From Bifidobacterium actinocoloniiforme DSM 22766 (GTDB lineage: Bacteria; Actinomycetota; Actinomycetes; Actinomycetales; Bifidobacteriaceae), in the NCBI RefSeq assembly GCF_001263395.1, contig NZ_CP011786.1:1426001-1490000 (forward strand): a stretch of DNA of 64,000 bases, read 5' to 3'. Of this stretch, positions 18,039 through 27,023 are shown in pieces. Within the stretch, counting starts at the first letter, position 1; the number at the start of each line of letters is the position of its first letter. The notes below the pieces were generated by a model. The model worked only from the letters and a program-made list of their open reading frames with translations. It ran no database searches and was not told the DNA's origin. The translations under genes were made by a program, and so were the position numbers.

Positions 18039-19019
18039 ATGACCGACGGAGTAGTAAGTACCAGCTCCTCGCTGCCGGACGCCGAAGCGAACGACGGGGC
18101 GGTGGGGAATCCACGAGCGGGTGGCGGTAAAGTGCCGGTCCACAAGCGCCATTCGTTCAAGGGCGCTTCGGTCAACCTCTTCTATCTGCCAGCGATTCTC
18201 GTGCTGGTCGTGTTCATTATTTACCCCTTGCTCTCAGGCATCGGGCTCTCCTTCACGAACTGGGATGGCTACAACGACGCCAAGGCTTTCGTGGGGCTTG
18301 CGAATTACAAGCAGATGTTCACCGACGCGAACTTCAAGCAGATTGTGCTGAACACCTTCATTTACGGCATAGGCAGCACGATTCTCCAGCAGGCGCTGGG
18401 CCTGGCTTTGGCGCTCCTGCTGAACGCCAAGATCAAGGGCCGCACGCTGATTCGGGCCATCATCTACCTGCCGGCCCTGGTGGCGCCCGTCATCATGGGC
18501 ATCATGTATTACTTCGTGTTCCAGTACCAGCAGGGTGCGCTCAACGCCTTGCTTTCGGCGCTGGGGATGCCCAAGGTGGCCTGGTTCAATAACGCCGGGC
18601 TCTCTGTAGGGATCATCGTCGTCGTCAACTCGATTCAGTTCGTCGGCGTCTCGATGATCATCTACCTGGCGGGCCTGCAAACCATGGATCAAGAGGTTGT
18701 GGAGGCGGCTGAGGTGGACGGCGCCTCGGGCTGGAAGAAGTTCTGGAACATCACCCTGCCCCTGCTCGCCCCTTCGTTCACCACCAGTGTGGTGCTTAAT
18801 CTCATCGGCGGATTGAAGCTGTACGACATGGTCAAGGTGCTCACCGGCGGTGGCCCTGGCTACTCCACGAACTCCATCTCCACCTACATCGGCACGGTTT
18901 ACTTCGATAACCAGGCTGCGGGGTACGCTTCGGCCATCGGCGTCTTCCTCTTCGTCCTGATAGCCATCGTCACCTGGCTGGTCAACAAGGGCCTGGCCAA
19001 GCTGGATTGGGAGGCATGA
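18039..19019 (+). CDS. Sugar ABC importer permease (MalF type)
   Basis: This 326-residue inner-membrane permease has six predicted membrane segments. The N-terminal stretch LFYLPAILVLVVFIIYPLLSGIGLSFTNW is typical of MalF/UgpA-type sugar permeases. The cytoplasmic EAA loop that docks with the ATPase is visible as EAAEVDGASGWKKFWNITLPLL (near residue 225). The start at 18039 follows GGGAGCC; the frame is open further upstream without a good site. It is separated by a hairpin from the binding-protein gene and touches the next permease gene, so the two permeases are translationally linked and form the channel heterodimer. Confidence 0.93.
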   Translation: MTDGVVSTSSSLPDAEANDGAVGNPRAGGGKVPVHKRHSFKGASVNLFYLPAILVLVVFIIYPLLSGIGLSFTNWDGYNDAKAFVGLANYKQMFTDANFKQIVLNTFIYGIGSTILQQALGLALALLLNAKIKGRTLIRAIIYLPALVAPVIMGIMYYFVFQYQQGALNALLSALGMPKVAWFNNAGLSVGIIVVVNSIQFVGVSMIIYLAGLQTMDQEVVEAAEVDGASGWKKFWNITLPLLAPSFTTSVVLNLIGGLKLYDMVKVLTGGGPGYSTNSISTYIGTVYFDNQAAGYASAIGVFLFVLIAIVTWLVNKGLAKLDWEA

Positions 19020-19021
19020 GC

Positions 19022-19897
19022 ATGACAAGCGCAATGAACTCGAATTCAGCGCTGAATGGTAAGACCAGGGCTGAGCGGGACTACCAGCGTGGCCGTTGGG
19101 CGATCTACCTGTTTTTGGCCATCGTCTGCATCGTTCAACTGCTGCCCTTCTACTTCGCCATTACCGCATCCTTGAAGCCGGCCGACGATATGTCGTCGGT
19201 GGTCACGATGCGCATGCATGACCTGGCTTGGAGCAACTGGTCAGAGGCCATCAACGAGGGCGGCATCCTGCGCGCGGTCCTCAACAGCGTCATCGTGACC
19301 GTGGGCACCACCTTCCTGGTTTGCGTCCTCGGAGCCGCTGCCGCTTATCCGCTGGCACGCAGGCAGACCCGGTGCAATAAGTGGATTTCGTCATTCATCT
19401 TGTCGATGATGATGATCCCGCCCCTGAGCATCCTGGTGCCCCTGTACTCCTTCTTGGTCAAAATCGGAGGCGTCAACAACTACTGGGGCATCATCCTGGT
19501 GCTGACGGCCACCAACCTGCCCTTGGCCGTGTTCCTGTACAGCGCTTTCATCCGGGCTATCCCCCCGGCCATCGACGAAGCGGGGTCATTGGACGGGGCC
19601 AACAAGCTCCAGGTGTTCGTCCGCCTTATCCTGCCCATGCTCAAGCCGGTGACGGCGACCGTGGTCATCATGACCGGGTCCACGGTCTGGAACGATTACG
19701 CCCTCTCCAGCTACATCCTGACCGATCCGAACGCCCAGACCATCGCGCCGCGCGTGGCCTCCTTCTTCTCGGCCAACGCCAACAACCTCGGCATCGCGGC
19801 GGCGGCATCCCTGATGGCGGCGGCGCCGATCGTCGTGGCCTACATGTTCCTCCAGCGCTACTTCATCGCCGGAATGATCGCAGGTTCTGTCAAATAG
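19022..19897 (+). CDS. Sugar ABC importer permease (MalG type)
   Basis: This is the second permease of the importer, about 291 residues with six membrane segments. The N-terminal RWAIYLFLAIVCIVQLLPFYFAITASLKPADD is typical of MalG/UgpE. The EAA loop DEAGSLDGANKLQVFVRLILPMLKP is present near residue 185. GGGAGG stands 8 bases before the ATG at 19022; an in-frame ATG at 19016 overlaps the stop of the previous gene and is an alternative. Together with the preceding permease and lipoprotein it makes a CUT1-type sugar importer lacking its own ATPase gene. Confidence 0.93.
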   Translation: MTSAMNSNSALNGKTRAERDYQRGRWAIYLFLAIVCIVQLLPFYFAITASLKPADDMSSVVTMRMHDLAWSNWSEAINEGGILRAVLNSVIVTVGTTFLVCVLGAAAAYPLARRQTRCNKWISSFILSMMMIPPLSILVPLYSFLVKIGGVNNYWGIILVLTATNLPLAVFLYSAFIRAIPPAIDEAGSLDGANKLQVFVRLILPMLKPVTATVVIMTGSTVWNDYALSSYILTDPNAQTIAPRVASFFSANANNLGIAAAASLMAAAPIVVAYMFLQRYFIAGMIAGSVK

Positions 19898-19925
19898 TTT
19901 CGTTGTCGCTCACAACAGTAGATAT

Positions 19926-19951
19926 GGAGCCACCATTGTGCAGGTGGCTCC
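19926..19951 (+). terminator. Hairpin between permease and alpha-galactosidase
   Basis: A perfect 9-bp stem (GGAGCCACC with GGTGGCTCC) with an 8-nt loop lies 28 bp after the permease stop. Without a T tract it may be an attenuator or processing site rather than a full terminator. Confidence 0.55.
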
Positions 19952-20000
19952 GACAGTCGGCAGAAGCTCGGAATGGAGCGCCGTCCAAGGAAGGATTACA

Positions 20001-22130
20001 ATGCTGTTTCCCTCAGTACCCGTGAATACCCGCTCCCAGACCTATCTGGCATTGGCGGATTCGACCGTCGGTGATGACCTGCCGGCCGCTTGCGAGTTGT
20101 TCGCGGCCGGCTCGGAGAGCGTCGCCTCAGTGCAAGGGCCGGCGCAGGCCGTCGGTCGCACCCCCCTGTTGGCGGAGCACTCGCAGAACATGTTCCTGCA
20201 CCCAGGGATTGAGGGGCATCGGCTGGCGGGCGCGGGCGCGCCTGAAGGCCAGGCGGCCGGCAGGAATTGGTCGCCCCGCTTCCTGCTGGACCGCGAGCCT
20301 GAACTGGGGGAGCGGCGACTGGCCTTCCATGCCACGGACACCGACTGCGGTCTGGAGCTGACGACTGAACTGGAGGCCCTGCCCGGCGGCTCCCTGCGCA
20401 TCCGTCACACCCTGCGTAACGCCGCCCCCGGTGACTACCTCCTGCAAAGCCTGAGCGTGCGCTTGCCCCTGGCTGATGATCAGAGCGAGATTCTGGACTT
20501 CGCGGGCCGCCATGAGCGGGAGCGCCAACCCCAGCGCCACAGCTTGGAGGACGGCGGCTGGGTGCGCGAGTTCCGTTGGGGTCGCACCGGCTACGAGGGG
20601 CCCGTGGTGATGGTGGGCACCCCCGGTTTCGACTTCCACGACGGCAAGGTGGTATGCGTGCAACCGGCCTGGAGCGGCAACACCGTGCTCCGGGTGGACC
20701 GCAATTCCGCCACGGACGCGGGTGTGAGCGCTGGCGAGCTGCTGCTGCCCGGCGAAATCGAGCTGGGGCAGGGGCAGGAGTACTCCACTCCTTGGGTGTT
20801 CGTCACCGCGTCCACCGCGGGTCTGGACCCGATCATGCACAGTCTGCATGACTGGGAGCGCACCCTGCCTGAGCATCCGAGCGTGCAGCCGGTCACGCTG
20901 AACGTGTGGGAAGCGGTCATGTTCGACCATAACCTTGACAAGCTCAAGGATATAGCCGACCGAGCCGCCCGGATAGGCGTGGAGCGCTATGTGCTCGACG
21001 ACGGCTGGTTCCATCAGCGTCGGGATGATACCGCTGGCCTGGGTGACTGGTGGGTGGACCCGGAGGTCTGGCCCCATGGCCTGAGCCCGATAGTGGATTA
21101 CGTGCACGATAAGGGCATGCAATTCGGCCTTTGGTTCGAGCCCGAAATGATCAACCCGGATTCCGACACCTACCGCCAGCACCCGGACTGGGCCATGCGC
21201 GCCCGGAGCGAGAACCCGCGACTGCAGCGCAACCAGCTGGTGCTGGACTTGACCAATCCGCAGGCCTTCGACCACGTCTACCGGCAGATGAGCGCGATTC
21301 TGGAGGAGTACCGGATCGATTACGTCAAGTGGGACCACAACCGTGATTTGCTGGAGGCTGGCTCCGAGGTTCATAGCCGCCGTCCGGCCGTGCACCAGCA
21401 GACGGAGGCCTACTACCGGCTGCTGGACAAGCTCCGCCAGCGCTTCCCGCACATCGCCTGGGAGTCATGCTCGTCGGGCGGCGAGCGGATCGACCTGGAC
21501 GTGATAGAGCGGGTCAAGCGCTTCTGGAACTCAGACATGACCGATGCCCTGAGCCGTCAGCTCATCCAGAGGTGGACCCTGCAAACCGTCGCCCCCGAGT
21601 ACATCGGCGCCCACATCTCCCAACCCTGCTCCCAGCAGACCCACCGCTCGTACTCCCTAGACTTCCGGGCAGCCACCGCAGTGTTCTGCGCCTTCGGCAT
21701 CGAGTGGGACATCCGCACCGCCTCGCCGGCCGACCTGGACCGCTTGGCCCTGTGGATCGCGTGGTACAAGGCTAATCGTGGCTTCCTGCACTCGGGCGAC
21801 TTCATTCGCCTGGACGTGGCCGACGCTGCCGTGATGGCCCACGGGGTGGTCGCTAAAGACGGATCGCGCGCCATCATCGCGCACGTTCAATACGAGGAGT
21901 CCTCCAGCAACCGTGGAGTCTTCCTGCGGGTGCCCGGTCTGGATCCGTCGGCCAAGTACCGGCTCAGCTGGACCAGCCCCATTGAGCCTGAGGCCAGCCT
22001 GGAGAGCTTAGACCCGGCCGGTCCGCTCGGCCAGGAGAGCGTGAGCGGTGAATACTTGTGCCGCGTGGGCTTCCTCATGCCGCGTTGCCGGCCTGAGACT
22101 GTCCGGATGATTGAGATCACCCGCCTGTAA
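20001..22130 (+). CDS. aga: Alpha-galactosidase, GH36
   Basis: This 709-residue enzyme hydrolyses terminal alpha-1,6-galactosyl bonds in raffinose, stachyose or melibiose. It has an N-terminal beta-sandwich (about 1-290), a (beta/alpha)8 barrel with WEAVMFDHN and YVLDDGWFHQRRDD, the nucleophile Asp in YVKWDHNRDL (near 445) and the acid/base Asp in WNSDMTDALSRQ (near 512), and a C-terminal beta domain. ESCSSGGERID is the family's conserved Cys loop. It has no signal peptide, so it acts in the cytosol on imported sugar. AGGAAGGA precedes the ATG at 20001; the frame is open to 19938. It is the last gene of the LacI-controlled operon. Confidence 0.95.
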   Translation: MLFPSVPVNTRSQTYLALADSTVGDDLPAACELFAAGSESVASVQGPAQAVGRTPLLAEHSQNMFLHPGIEGHRLAGAGAPEGQAAGRNWSPRFLLDREPELGERRLAFHATDTDCGLELTTELEALPGGSLRIRHTLRNAAPGDYLLQSLSVRLPLADDQSEILDFAGRHERERQPQRHSLEDGGWVREFRWGRTGYEGPVVMVGTPGFDFHDGKVVCVQPAWSGNTVLRVDRNSATDAGVSAGELLLPGEIELGQGQEYSTPWVFVTASTAGLDPIMHSLHDWERTLPEHPSVQPVTLNVWEAVMFDHNLDKLKDIADRAARIGVERYVLDDGWFHQRRDDTAGLGDWWVDPEVWPHGLSPIVDYVHDKGMQFGLWFEPEMINPDSDTYRQHPDWAMRARSENPRLQRNQLVLDLTNPQAFDHVYRQMSAILEEYRIDYVKWDHNRDLLEAGSEVHSRRPAVHQQTEAYYRLLDKLRQRFPHIAWESCSSGGERIDLDVIERVKRFWNSDMTDALSRQLIQRWTLQTVAPEYIGAHISQPCSQQTHRSYSLDFRAATAVFCAFGIEWDIRTASPADLDRLALWIAWYKANRGFLHSGDFIRLDVADAAVMAHGVVAKDGSRAIIAHVQYEESSSNRGVFLRVPGLDPSAKYRLSWTSPIEPEASLESLDPAGPLGQESVSGEYLCRVGFLMPRCRPETVRMIEITRL

Positions 22131-22317
22131 GTCGAACGCCCGCTGAGCGGTTCCGGAGCGCGCCTCCCTGGCGCTCTAGGGATGGTTCTCCGGGCGGTTG
22201 TACAGTTAGGTGGGGGTTCGCGCGCCCCTGTCAGAGCCGCCCGGAGCCGCTTCAAGGCCCCGGAGCGGTATGCGCTACAACCACAAGACTAGGGATTACA
22301 GGGTTTCATCAGTGAGC

Positions 22318-23913
22318 ATGGGCAAGAAGGACGGACATGGCAGGCGGTCGAACGAGTGGGTGAAAGGCAACGCCAGCCAGCGGCCGTCCGGCACCGTCAA
22401 AATCTCCTCGGACCGCTTGGACCGGGCCATTCCCCTGGATATGAAAGACATCGAGCGCGATTACGACAAGCCGATTGAGGAGGCTTGCATCGCGGCCAAG
22501 GCCAGCGTCATCATGCGCGTGGGCATGTTGGACCTGGGGTCGGGCACAGGCTCCTTCCGTGTGCGTGAGATGATGCACCGGGTGGCCTATCCGATGGGCG
22601 TGCACGTGCGCGCCGACGTGAACCTGACCGACATCGAAGCCACTTGCACCGATGGGTCCGGGCGCATCACCGAGGTGGTGGACCTGCCGACCACCGGCGT
22701 CAACACCGAGCGCATCTGGCTCTTGGAGCACTTCGCCGACTGGCTCTCGGTCAACTGCGGGCGTTCGTCCACCTACCACCGCGCGGCGCTCGTCTCCCAG
22801 GAGCTGGTGGACCACCTGTGCGAAGCCAAGTCTCATTGGGCGGTGCGCAAGGCCCGGGAAGCCGAGGCCGCCAAAGCGCATGAGGTAGCACGGGCCAGGA
22901 GAGGTTCGCAACCGCGTCCGGGGGGCGTTACGGTCCGCCAGGCCCACGAGCGGCTCAATCTCATCGAGCACCGCAAGCCGCTCTACCCGCCGCTCTTCTC
23001 CGCCTTCGCGTCGGCCGTGGCTTGCGCTTCGTTCGTCTGCCTCCTGGGCGGCGGCCTATACGACATGGCGGGGGCTTTCATTGGCGCGGGCGTCGGCCAG
23101 TGGATTCGCCGCCTGCTGCTGGAGCGGCGGATCAACCAGTTCTTCGTCACCGCGATCGCCGTCGTCGTCGCCGCCTTGGCTTGCGTGGGCACCTTGCGGT
23201 TCGTGGGTTTGTTCGACCCGGTTGCCCTGCGCCACGACACCGCCTATATCGGCGCCATCCTTTTCGTCATCCCCGGCTTCCCGCTGGTCACCGGCGGTTT
23301 GGACCTCGCTAAGATGGACTTCCCCTCGGGCGTGCAGCGCCTGACTTACGCCTTTGCGGTCATATTGGTGGCCACGTTGGGAGGATGGGCCGTGGCCCAC
23401 ATGGTCAGGCTCAACCCGCAGGGATTCGAGGCCTTGGACCTGACCCCCTGGGCGACCGCCGGCCTGCGCGCGCTCGCGGCATTTTGGGGGGTGTGGGGCT
23501 TCTCCGTGCTCTTTAACTCCCCGCAGCGCATGGCCCTGGTCTCGGCTGTGATTGGCGCAATCACCGACACCTTGCGCCTGGAATCCCAGGATTTGCTCGG
23601 TATGCCCCCGGAGATGGCCGCCTTTCTGGGCGCTTTCCTGGCCGGTATGCTCGCCACGGCCTGGCGCTCTTCGGTCCGCCACGGTTGGCTGCCGCCCGAC
23701 CTGGGTTTCCCGCGTATCTGCCTGACCGTGCCCTCGATTGTGATCATGGTGCCCGGGCTCTACATGTACCGGGCTATGTTCTACCTGGGCCAGTTCAATA
23801 CGCTAAGCGCTCTGGACTGGGCCTTCCGCGCCTTCATGGTCATCATCTGCCTGCCGATTGGTTTGGCGACGGCCCGTGTCATCGCCGACCGCTCCTGGCG
23901 CTACGACGTGTGA
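22318..23913 (+). CDS. ThrE-type threonine/serine exporter
   Basis: This protein of about 531 residues fuses the two halves of the ThrE family. A soluble N-terminal region (about 1-200, with VHVRADVNLTDIEATCTDGSGRITEVV) precedes about ten membrane segments. These form the ThrE (DUF1212) and ThrE_2 (DUF3815) membrane units, the latter ending around RICLTVPSIVIMVPGLYMYRAMFYLG. The family, known best from Corynebacterium, exports threonine and serine using the membrane potential. The start is uncertain: 22318 (MGKKDGHG) is the last Met before conserved sequence, and 22270 and 22210 are upstream options. It is convergent with trpS. Confidence 0.85.
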   Translation: MGKKDGHGRRSNEWVKGNASQRPSGTVKISSDRLDRAIPLDMKDIERDYDKPIEEACIAAKASVIMRVGMLDLGSGTGSFRVREMMHRVAYPMGVHVRADVNLTDIEATCTDGSGRITEVVDLPTTGVNTERIWLLEHFADWLSVNCGRSSTYHRAALVSQELVDHLCEAKSHWAVRKAREAEAAKAHEVARARRGSQPRPGGVTVRQAHERLNLIEHRKPLYPPLFSAFASAVACASFVCLLGGGLYDMAGAFIGAGVGQWIRRLLLERRINQFFVTAIAVVVAALACVGTLRFVGLFDPVALRHDTAYIGAILFVIPGFPLVTGGLDLAKMDFPSGVQRLTYAFAVILVATLGGWAVAHMVRLNPQGFEALDLTPWATAGLRALAAFWGVWGFSVLFNSPQRMALVSAVIGAITDTLRLESQDLLGMPPEMAAFLGAFLAGMLATAWRSSVRHGWLPPDLGFPRICLTVPSIVIMVPGLYMYRAMFYLGQFNTLSALDWAFRAFMVIICLPIGLATARVIADRSWRYDV

Positions 23914-23944
23914 GCCCGGCCGGCTGCGCCGCTTGCGCGAACGG

Positions 23945-25036
23945 TCAGTAGGCCATGCCCATAGCGGAGCGGACCTGGTCCAGGGTCTCTTCGGCGATGG
24001 CGTTGGCGCGCTTGTTGCCTTCGGCCAGCACATCGCGCACCGAATCCATGTCGCGGGCCAGTTCAGCCCGGCGCTCGCGGTGGGGGGCCAGGAAGTCGTT
24101 GACGGATTTGGTTACATACGCTTTCAGGGCTCCGGCGCCCGCATCGCCGATCTCCTCGGCGATTTGCGCCGGATCGCGCCCGGTCACCAGGCCGGCGGTG
24201 GTCAGCAGGGCCGAAACCTGAGGGCGTCCCACCGTGTCGAAGGTGATGCGCCGCTCGGAGTCGGTGGGGCTCTTCTTAATCAGTTTGGCTGTCTCCTCGG
24301 CGCTGGCGCCCAGCATGATCGAATTGCCGTAGGATTTGCTCATCTTGCGCCCATCCAGCCCCGGAATCTCCGGCGCGTCCGACAGAATCGCCGCCGGCTC
24401 GGGGAAGACCGGATTCTTAAGCGCGTAGCGCTCGTTGAAGCGACGGGCGATCGTGCGCGTTATCTCCACGTGCGGCAGGTTGTCCTTGCCGATTGGCACC
24501 ACGTTCGCCTTGCAGAACAGAATGTCGCAGGCCTGGTGGACGGGGTAGGTCAGCAGGAGCCCGGTCAGCGCGTGGCCGGAAGCCTCCATCTCCGACTTGA
24601 CCGTAGGGTTCCTGTGCAGCTCAGCCTCGGTGACCAACGAGAGGAAGGGAAGCATGAGCTGGTTCTCCGCAGGCACGGCTGAGTGCGTGAAAATCATGGT
24701 TTTCGTAGGGTCGATGCCAGCGGCCATGTAATCCAGCACCATGTTCAGCACGTTCTCCTGAATGTGCTCGGTGGAATCGCGGTCGGTGATCACCTGGTAG
24801 TCGGCGATCACGATATTGGTGTGCACGCCCTGGTTTTGCAGCTCCACCCGGCTCTTCAGGGAGCCGAAGTAGTGGCCCAGGTGCAAACGCCCGGTGGGCC
24901 TGTCGCCGGTCAGCATGGTGAAGTCACCGGGACGGGCGTCCAGCTTCTTCGCTACCGCGTCCGAGCGCTTCTGCGCCGCCAGGAAGCTCGCGCTGATTTC
25001 ATTGCCTGCCGCCGTCACCTGCTGTTCGCCGCCCAT
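23945..25036 (-). CDS. trpS: Tryptophanyl-tRNA synthetase
   Basis: This 363-residue class I aminoacyl-tRNA synthetase charges tRNA-Trp in the cytosol. The HIGH-type motif is TGRLHLGHYFG (near residue 45), the KMSKS loop is GRKMSKSYGN (near 215), and AGIDPTKTMIFTHSAVP is the family's conserved region. The length is normal. The start at 25036 (MGGEQQV) is favoured by AGGGTC 2-8 bases upstream and by the family N-terminus; the longest option is 25078. A divergent DUF3073 gene lies 166 bp away. Confidence 0.96.
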   Translation of the reverse strand: MGGEQQVTAAGNEISASFLAAQKRSDAVAKKLDARPGDFTMLTGDRPTGRLHLGHYFGSLKSRVELQNQGVHTNIVIADYQVITDRDSTEHIQENVLNMVLDYMAAGIDPTKTMIFTHSAVPAENQLMLPFLSLVTEAELHRNPTVKSEMEASGHALTGLLLTYPVHQACDILFCKANVVPIGKDNLPHVEITRTIARRFNERYALKNPVFPEPAAILSDAPEIPGLDGRKMSKSYGNSIMLGASAEETAKLIKKSPTDSERRITFDTVGRPQVSALLTTAGLVTGRDPAQIAEEIGDAGAGALKAYVTKSVNDFLAPHRERRAELARDMDSVRDVLAEGNKRANAIAEETLDQVRSAMGMAY

Positions 25037-25202
25037 GACCCTGCCTCTCAGCCTGTTGCGCGCGTCGGTCGGGCGCAAGTGTTACGGAATATTGCTTTTA
25101 TCGTAAAAGTCCGAGCCGACAAGCTCCCAAGTGGTAACCTCGAAAGTAATGCATGGATAACAACGCGAGGCTTCAGGGCCGTTAACTGACGAAGGGGGTC
25201 GG

Positions 25203-25958
25203 ATGGGCCGCGGACGTCAGAAGGCTAAGCAGACGAGAATAGCCCGTAAGCTCAAATATCTGACAACTGACACTGATTACGACCAGCTTGCGAAAGAGCT
25301 GAGTCAGCGCGATTCCAGCGAAGCGAGGACCGACCCCCTCCGGGTAGTGGAGGAGCAGTTCGGCGCTCAGGCGGGTAAGGACAATCGCGCTGACCGGGGT
25401 CCATCGGACCAGGCTTCGGCTGCCGCACTGGACGATGCTTTTGGTGGCGAACCCGCTGGCGACGATGACTTGGACGACTACGCGCGCTGGGCCGCCGAGG
25501 CTGCGGCCAAGGCCACGTCGGGCGAGATTCCGGCCGTTACGCCACGCCGCAAGCCCATACCGATTCCTGTGCCTTCCGCGCTGAGCCATAAGCCAGCCTC
25601 CAAGGCCGCAGTGAAGCCGGTTGAAGTTTCAACCGCCGTTGTGCCTGAGTCGGCGAAGGTCGCCCCTAAGCGGGTCGCAAGCCCTAAGACCGGTGCCGCT
25701 AAGAAGGCGGGTTCGGTGGTGAAGGCGACCGCCAAGGCGGCGAAGAAAGCGACTTCAGCCGTCACTAAGCCTGCTGGGGCGAAAGCCGCCGAGGCCGCAG
25801 GGGCCCCCAAGCCCACCAAGGCCACGGCCGCTAAGAAGAAGACCGCTGGCACCTCCACCGCCGCCGGGGCTAAGGCCAAGGGCAAGTCGGCAGCCGCAGG
25901 CCGTGCCACGCGCAGCAGCAAGAAGAAGGCCATGCCGACCACGGCTACGGCCGCCTGA
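25203..25958 (+). CDS. DUF3073 protein with histone H1-like tail
   Basis: The first 35 residues (MGRGRQKAKQTRIARKLKY, then DTDYDQLAKELSQ) are the actinobacterial DUF3073 signature, normally found in proteins of 60-100 residues. This one has 251 residues. A middle acidic part (about 60-100) leads into a C-terminal region (about 130-245) made mostly of Lys, Ala, Pro and Thr, with repeated KKA, AKAAKKA and AAKKK units like histone H1 or HupB-type tails. This suggests nucleic-acid binding, which is an inference. GAAGGGG precedes the ATG. It is divergent from trpS. Confidence 0.8.
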   Translation: MGRGRQKAKQTRIARKLKYLTTDTDYDQLAKELSQRDSSEARTDPLRVVEEQFGAQAGKDNRADRGPSDQASAAALDDAFGGEPAGDDDLDDYARWAAEAAAKATSGEIPAVTPRRKPIPIPVPSALSHKPASKAAVKPVEVSTAVVPESAKVAPKRVASPKTGAAKKAGSVVKATAKAAKKATSAVTKPAGAKAAEAAGAPKPTKATAAKKKTAGTSTAAGAKAKGKSAAAGRATRSSKKKAMPTTATAA

Positions 25959-26050
25959 GCCTCATAAGGCTCCAGAGCCCAGCCGTTATCTATGAACGCA
26001 GCGCGAACAGCCGCCCGCCGTCAAGCCGGTGAGGGTGGCGGGATTGAGCC

Positions 26051-26470
26051 TTAGACCAGGGGCAGGAGCTCGCTCAGATCGTCCCGCTCACCGAGGGCGG
26101 TGATTCGTCCGGCCTCCTGCTCCTCCTGCCAGGAAGTCACGCCGGCTGCCAGGCGCAGCCACACCTCTGGGTCCAATTCGATGGTGTCCGGCGGGGTCAG
26201 GTTGTGGGGGTCCGAGGCCGGCCCGTCCAAAATCTTAATCGCCCCCCACGGCGCTACGCGCACCTCCACGCCCGGTCCGGGCGCCTTGATCTCCAGCATG
26301 TGCAGGGAGTAGCGCACAGCCATGGCCAGTTGCCGCCGAGGCATGGGCGGGCCCACCTCCAGCCGCGCCGCCGCGTTCGGGGCCTGCGCCGCCGCCTCTT
26401 TAGCCGCGTCCCGCCAGGCGAGAAAGTCCCGCCGCCCCTCGGCCACATCATTCTCGCGTATAACGCTCAT
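26051..26470 (-). CDS. SCP-like (sterol carrier family) protein
   Basis: This 139-residue protein resembles the bacterial SCP-ortholog domain (SCP_3) common in Actinobacteria. The diagnostic parts are MAVRYSLHMLEIKAPGPGVEVRVAPWGAI in the middle and PPDTIELDPEVWLRLAAG followed by SW near the C-terminus. The family is small, cytosolic and of unknown function; lipid binding is suggested only by distant similarity. The start at 26470 follows GGGAGGAG. A large hairpin sits directly upstream. Confidence 0.75.
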   Translation of the reverse strand: MSVIRENDVAEGRRDFLAWRDAAKEAAAQAPNAAARLEVGPPMPRRQLAMAVRYSLHMLEIKAPGPGVEVRVAPWGAIKILDGPASDPHNLTPPDTIELDPEVWLRLAAGVTSWQEEQEAGRITALGERDDLSELLPLV

Positions 26471-26492
26471 GCTTTGCTCCTCCCTCCCCGAA

Positions 26493-26546
26493 GCATACAG
26501 TGAACCCCACGCAGGAACGGGCTCCCGCGTGGGGTTCACTGTATGC
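26493..26546. repeat. Perfect 20-bp inverted repeat
   Basis: GCATACAGTGAACCCCACGC (26493-26512) is exactly complementary to 26527-26546, around a 14-base loop that itself contains GGA/TCC. It lies between the end of the small membrane-protein gene (26618) and the start of the SCP-like gene (26470), both on the minus strand. There is no T tract. It could be a terminator, an attenuator or an mRNA-stabilising element. Confidence 0.85.
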
Positions 26547-26617
26547 CGACACGCGCCAGGCTGACGCCGACCTTAAATCTTCGATTTGGGTGCTAGCAGC
26601 TAACCTAGCTGCGCGGC

Positions 26618-26881
26618 TCAGCCCTGGGCAGGACTGGCGGTAGGTGTGCTGAAGACCGGCCCCTCACCCTCGGCCTGAGCGCCCTTACCTTCGCTGGACC
26701 CGGACTCGCCCTGCTCGGGCAGCCCCAGGTCCACCGGTGACGAGGAGTTCTCCCAAGGCTCCTCCCAGGGGTCGTACTCGGGGTTCTGCTGCTTGTAGAC
26801 GAAGAACGCGATAACGCCCGCCAGCAGTGTGCCGAAGAGCAGGGCGAAGAACTTCCAGCCGTTCGAGGACTTATTCTCCAT
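26618..26881 (-). CDS. Small single-pass membrane protein
   Basis: This 87-residue protein is of unknown function. Residues about 9-27 (WKFFALLFGTLLAGVIAFFVY) form one membrane helix, so the N-terminus is short and probably cytoplasmic. A Trp/Pro/acid segment (EYDPWEEPWE) follows, and then a Gly/Ser/Glu-rich tail. AAAGGA precedes the ATG at 26881; the ATG at 26896 lacks a site. It is followed by the 20-bp inverted repeat. Its role is unknown. Confidence 0.65.
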   Translation of the reverse strand: MENKSSNGWKFFALLFGTLLAGVIAFFVYKQQNPEYDPWEEPWENSSSPVDLGLPEQGESGSSEGKGAQAEGEGPVFSTPTASPAQG

Positions 26882-27023
26882 GATGGTTCCTTTCAACCGT
26901 TGGCTCGACTACCCGCACAGCCGGCCTAATGCTTACCAGTTTAATGGACATTATGTGGCGGTTGCGTGTCCCTTCCTAAGCGCCTAAGTTGGCCCGGTTC
27001 GGGCCGCCGTCCCCTCCGGCCGC

